A stretch of 64,000 nucleotides of DNA from assembly GCA_018398585.1 (NCBI GenBank), contig JAGTTD010000018.1, positions 4,161,501 to 4,225,500 of the forward strand, read 5' to 3'. This stretch comes from Simmondsia chinensis (lineage: Eukaryota; Streptophyta; Magnoliopsida; Caryophyllales; Simmondsiaceae). The notes below the pieces were generated by a model. The model searched no databases and had not been told where the DNA came from. It worked only from the letters and a program-made list of their open reading frames with translations. A program made the translations under genes and the position numbers. Of the stretch, positions 63,543 through 64,000 are shown one piece after another. Position 1 is the first letter of the stretch; each line of letters starts with the position of its first letter.

Positions 63543-64000
63543 GGCGAGAAAGGGATGCTACCAAGTCTGACGTGGATTTGGTGTCGCTTAGAATTGCCAT
63601 AAAAAAACACCACTCAATTGATCGAACATTCATGTATTTCATTTGTCAATAGATCGAATTGTCATGATGTAGACCTCTCTCTCGTCCACCTTCAATTCGC
63701 CATATCTTATGGAACCTTCGAATTATGCTTCCACCTTCAAAAAATTAAACTCCCTTGAATAAAAAACTACACATACATCAAAATCGGTACCTCTTTTGAC
63801 AATATGTAACATATAAACACATTTATAAGTAATACCTCAATAAACTAAATGCAAAAAGTATGCATTATAAAGGCTCAAGGACACTACCTTAGCGGAAGTC
63901 TCTTTGAAAGACTAAGTTGTTGTATGCATTACAAAGGCCATTACAAAAATACCTCTACATAGCGGTCAGTAGCTTAATAATTTCAGTGGTTGGCTTTGGT
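63543..64000. other. Non-coding, nothing recognised
   Basis: AT-rich, with no feature supported to the end of the window. Confidence 0.4.

Overview
This window looks like nuclear DNA of a flowering plant, most likely a eudicot. The evidence is AT-rich intergenic DNA packed with nested Copia and Gypsy LTR retrotransposons, LINE remnants, plant-type SINEs with TTG tails and hAT-like non-autonomous repeats, plus one intron-rich gene. There are no bacterial operons, rRNA operons or CRISPR arrays. Only one host gene is recognisable: a complete six-exon gene on the minus strand (56239 to 48135) for the beta subunit of transcription factor TFIIF (RAP30 homologue, 259 residues as I splice it). I do not recognise the species.

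Layout. 1-1895: broken LINE (+). 2272-3029: gag start and LTR of a decayed Copia element (Copia-G, -). 3490-13975: Copia-A (-), split by Copia-B (+, 5151-10122) with a GTCCC target-site duplication (TSD). 14627-14889: a SINE with a 5S rRNA head. 15294-25140: Copia-C (+, sibling of Copia-A, truncated in the RT), split by a chromovirus-like Gypsy element (-, 17827-23372, TSD AGGGG); a roughly 0.3 kb direct repeat lies on both sides of Copia-C. 26345-26833: two more SINE copies. 27482-33603: Copia-D (-, TSD AATAT). 34960-46324: Copia-E (+), whose 3' LTR is split by Copia-F (-, 40405-46145). 46860-47690: LINE RNase H fragment and a tRNA-type SINE. 48135-56239: the TFIIF-beta gene, with a LINE and a 5S-headed SINE in intron 1. 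56400-64000: a cluster of hAT-like foldback repeats (TIR close to TAGGGGTGTAAATGA) in AT-rich DNA.

All mobile-element reading frames are broken by stops, frameshifts or deletions, so none looks autonomous. Many stops are TAG where a CAG codon is expected, which fits deamination of methylated C. Insertion order follows from the nesting: Copia-B is younger than Copia-A, the Gypsy is younger than Copia-C, and Copia-F is younger than Copia-E.

Most interesting signals: (1) a SINE family with a near-complete 5S rRNA head, found with 12-17 bp TSDs; (2) in Copia-F and its diverged relative Copia-G, the segment directly after the 5' LTR, where a tRNA primer site would normally lie, is complementary to a segment of U5, which raises the possibility of a self-primed element; (3) arrays of the palindrome TGTGTCGACACA upstream of the TATA box in the same LTRs; (4) very long poly-G/poly-C runs that replace ordinary sequence in copies whose relatives lack them.
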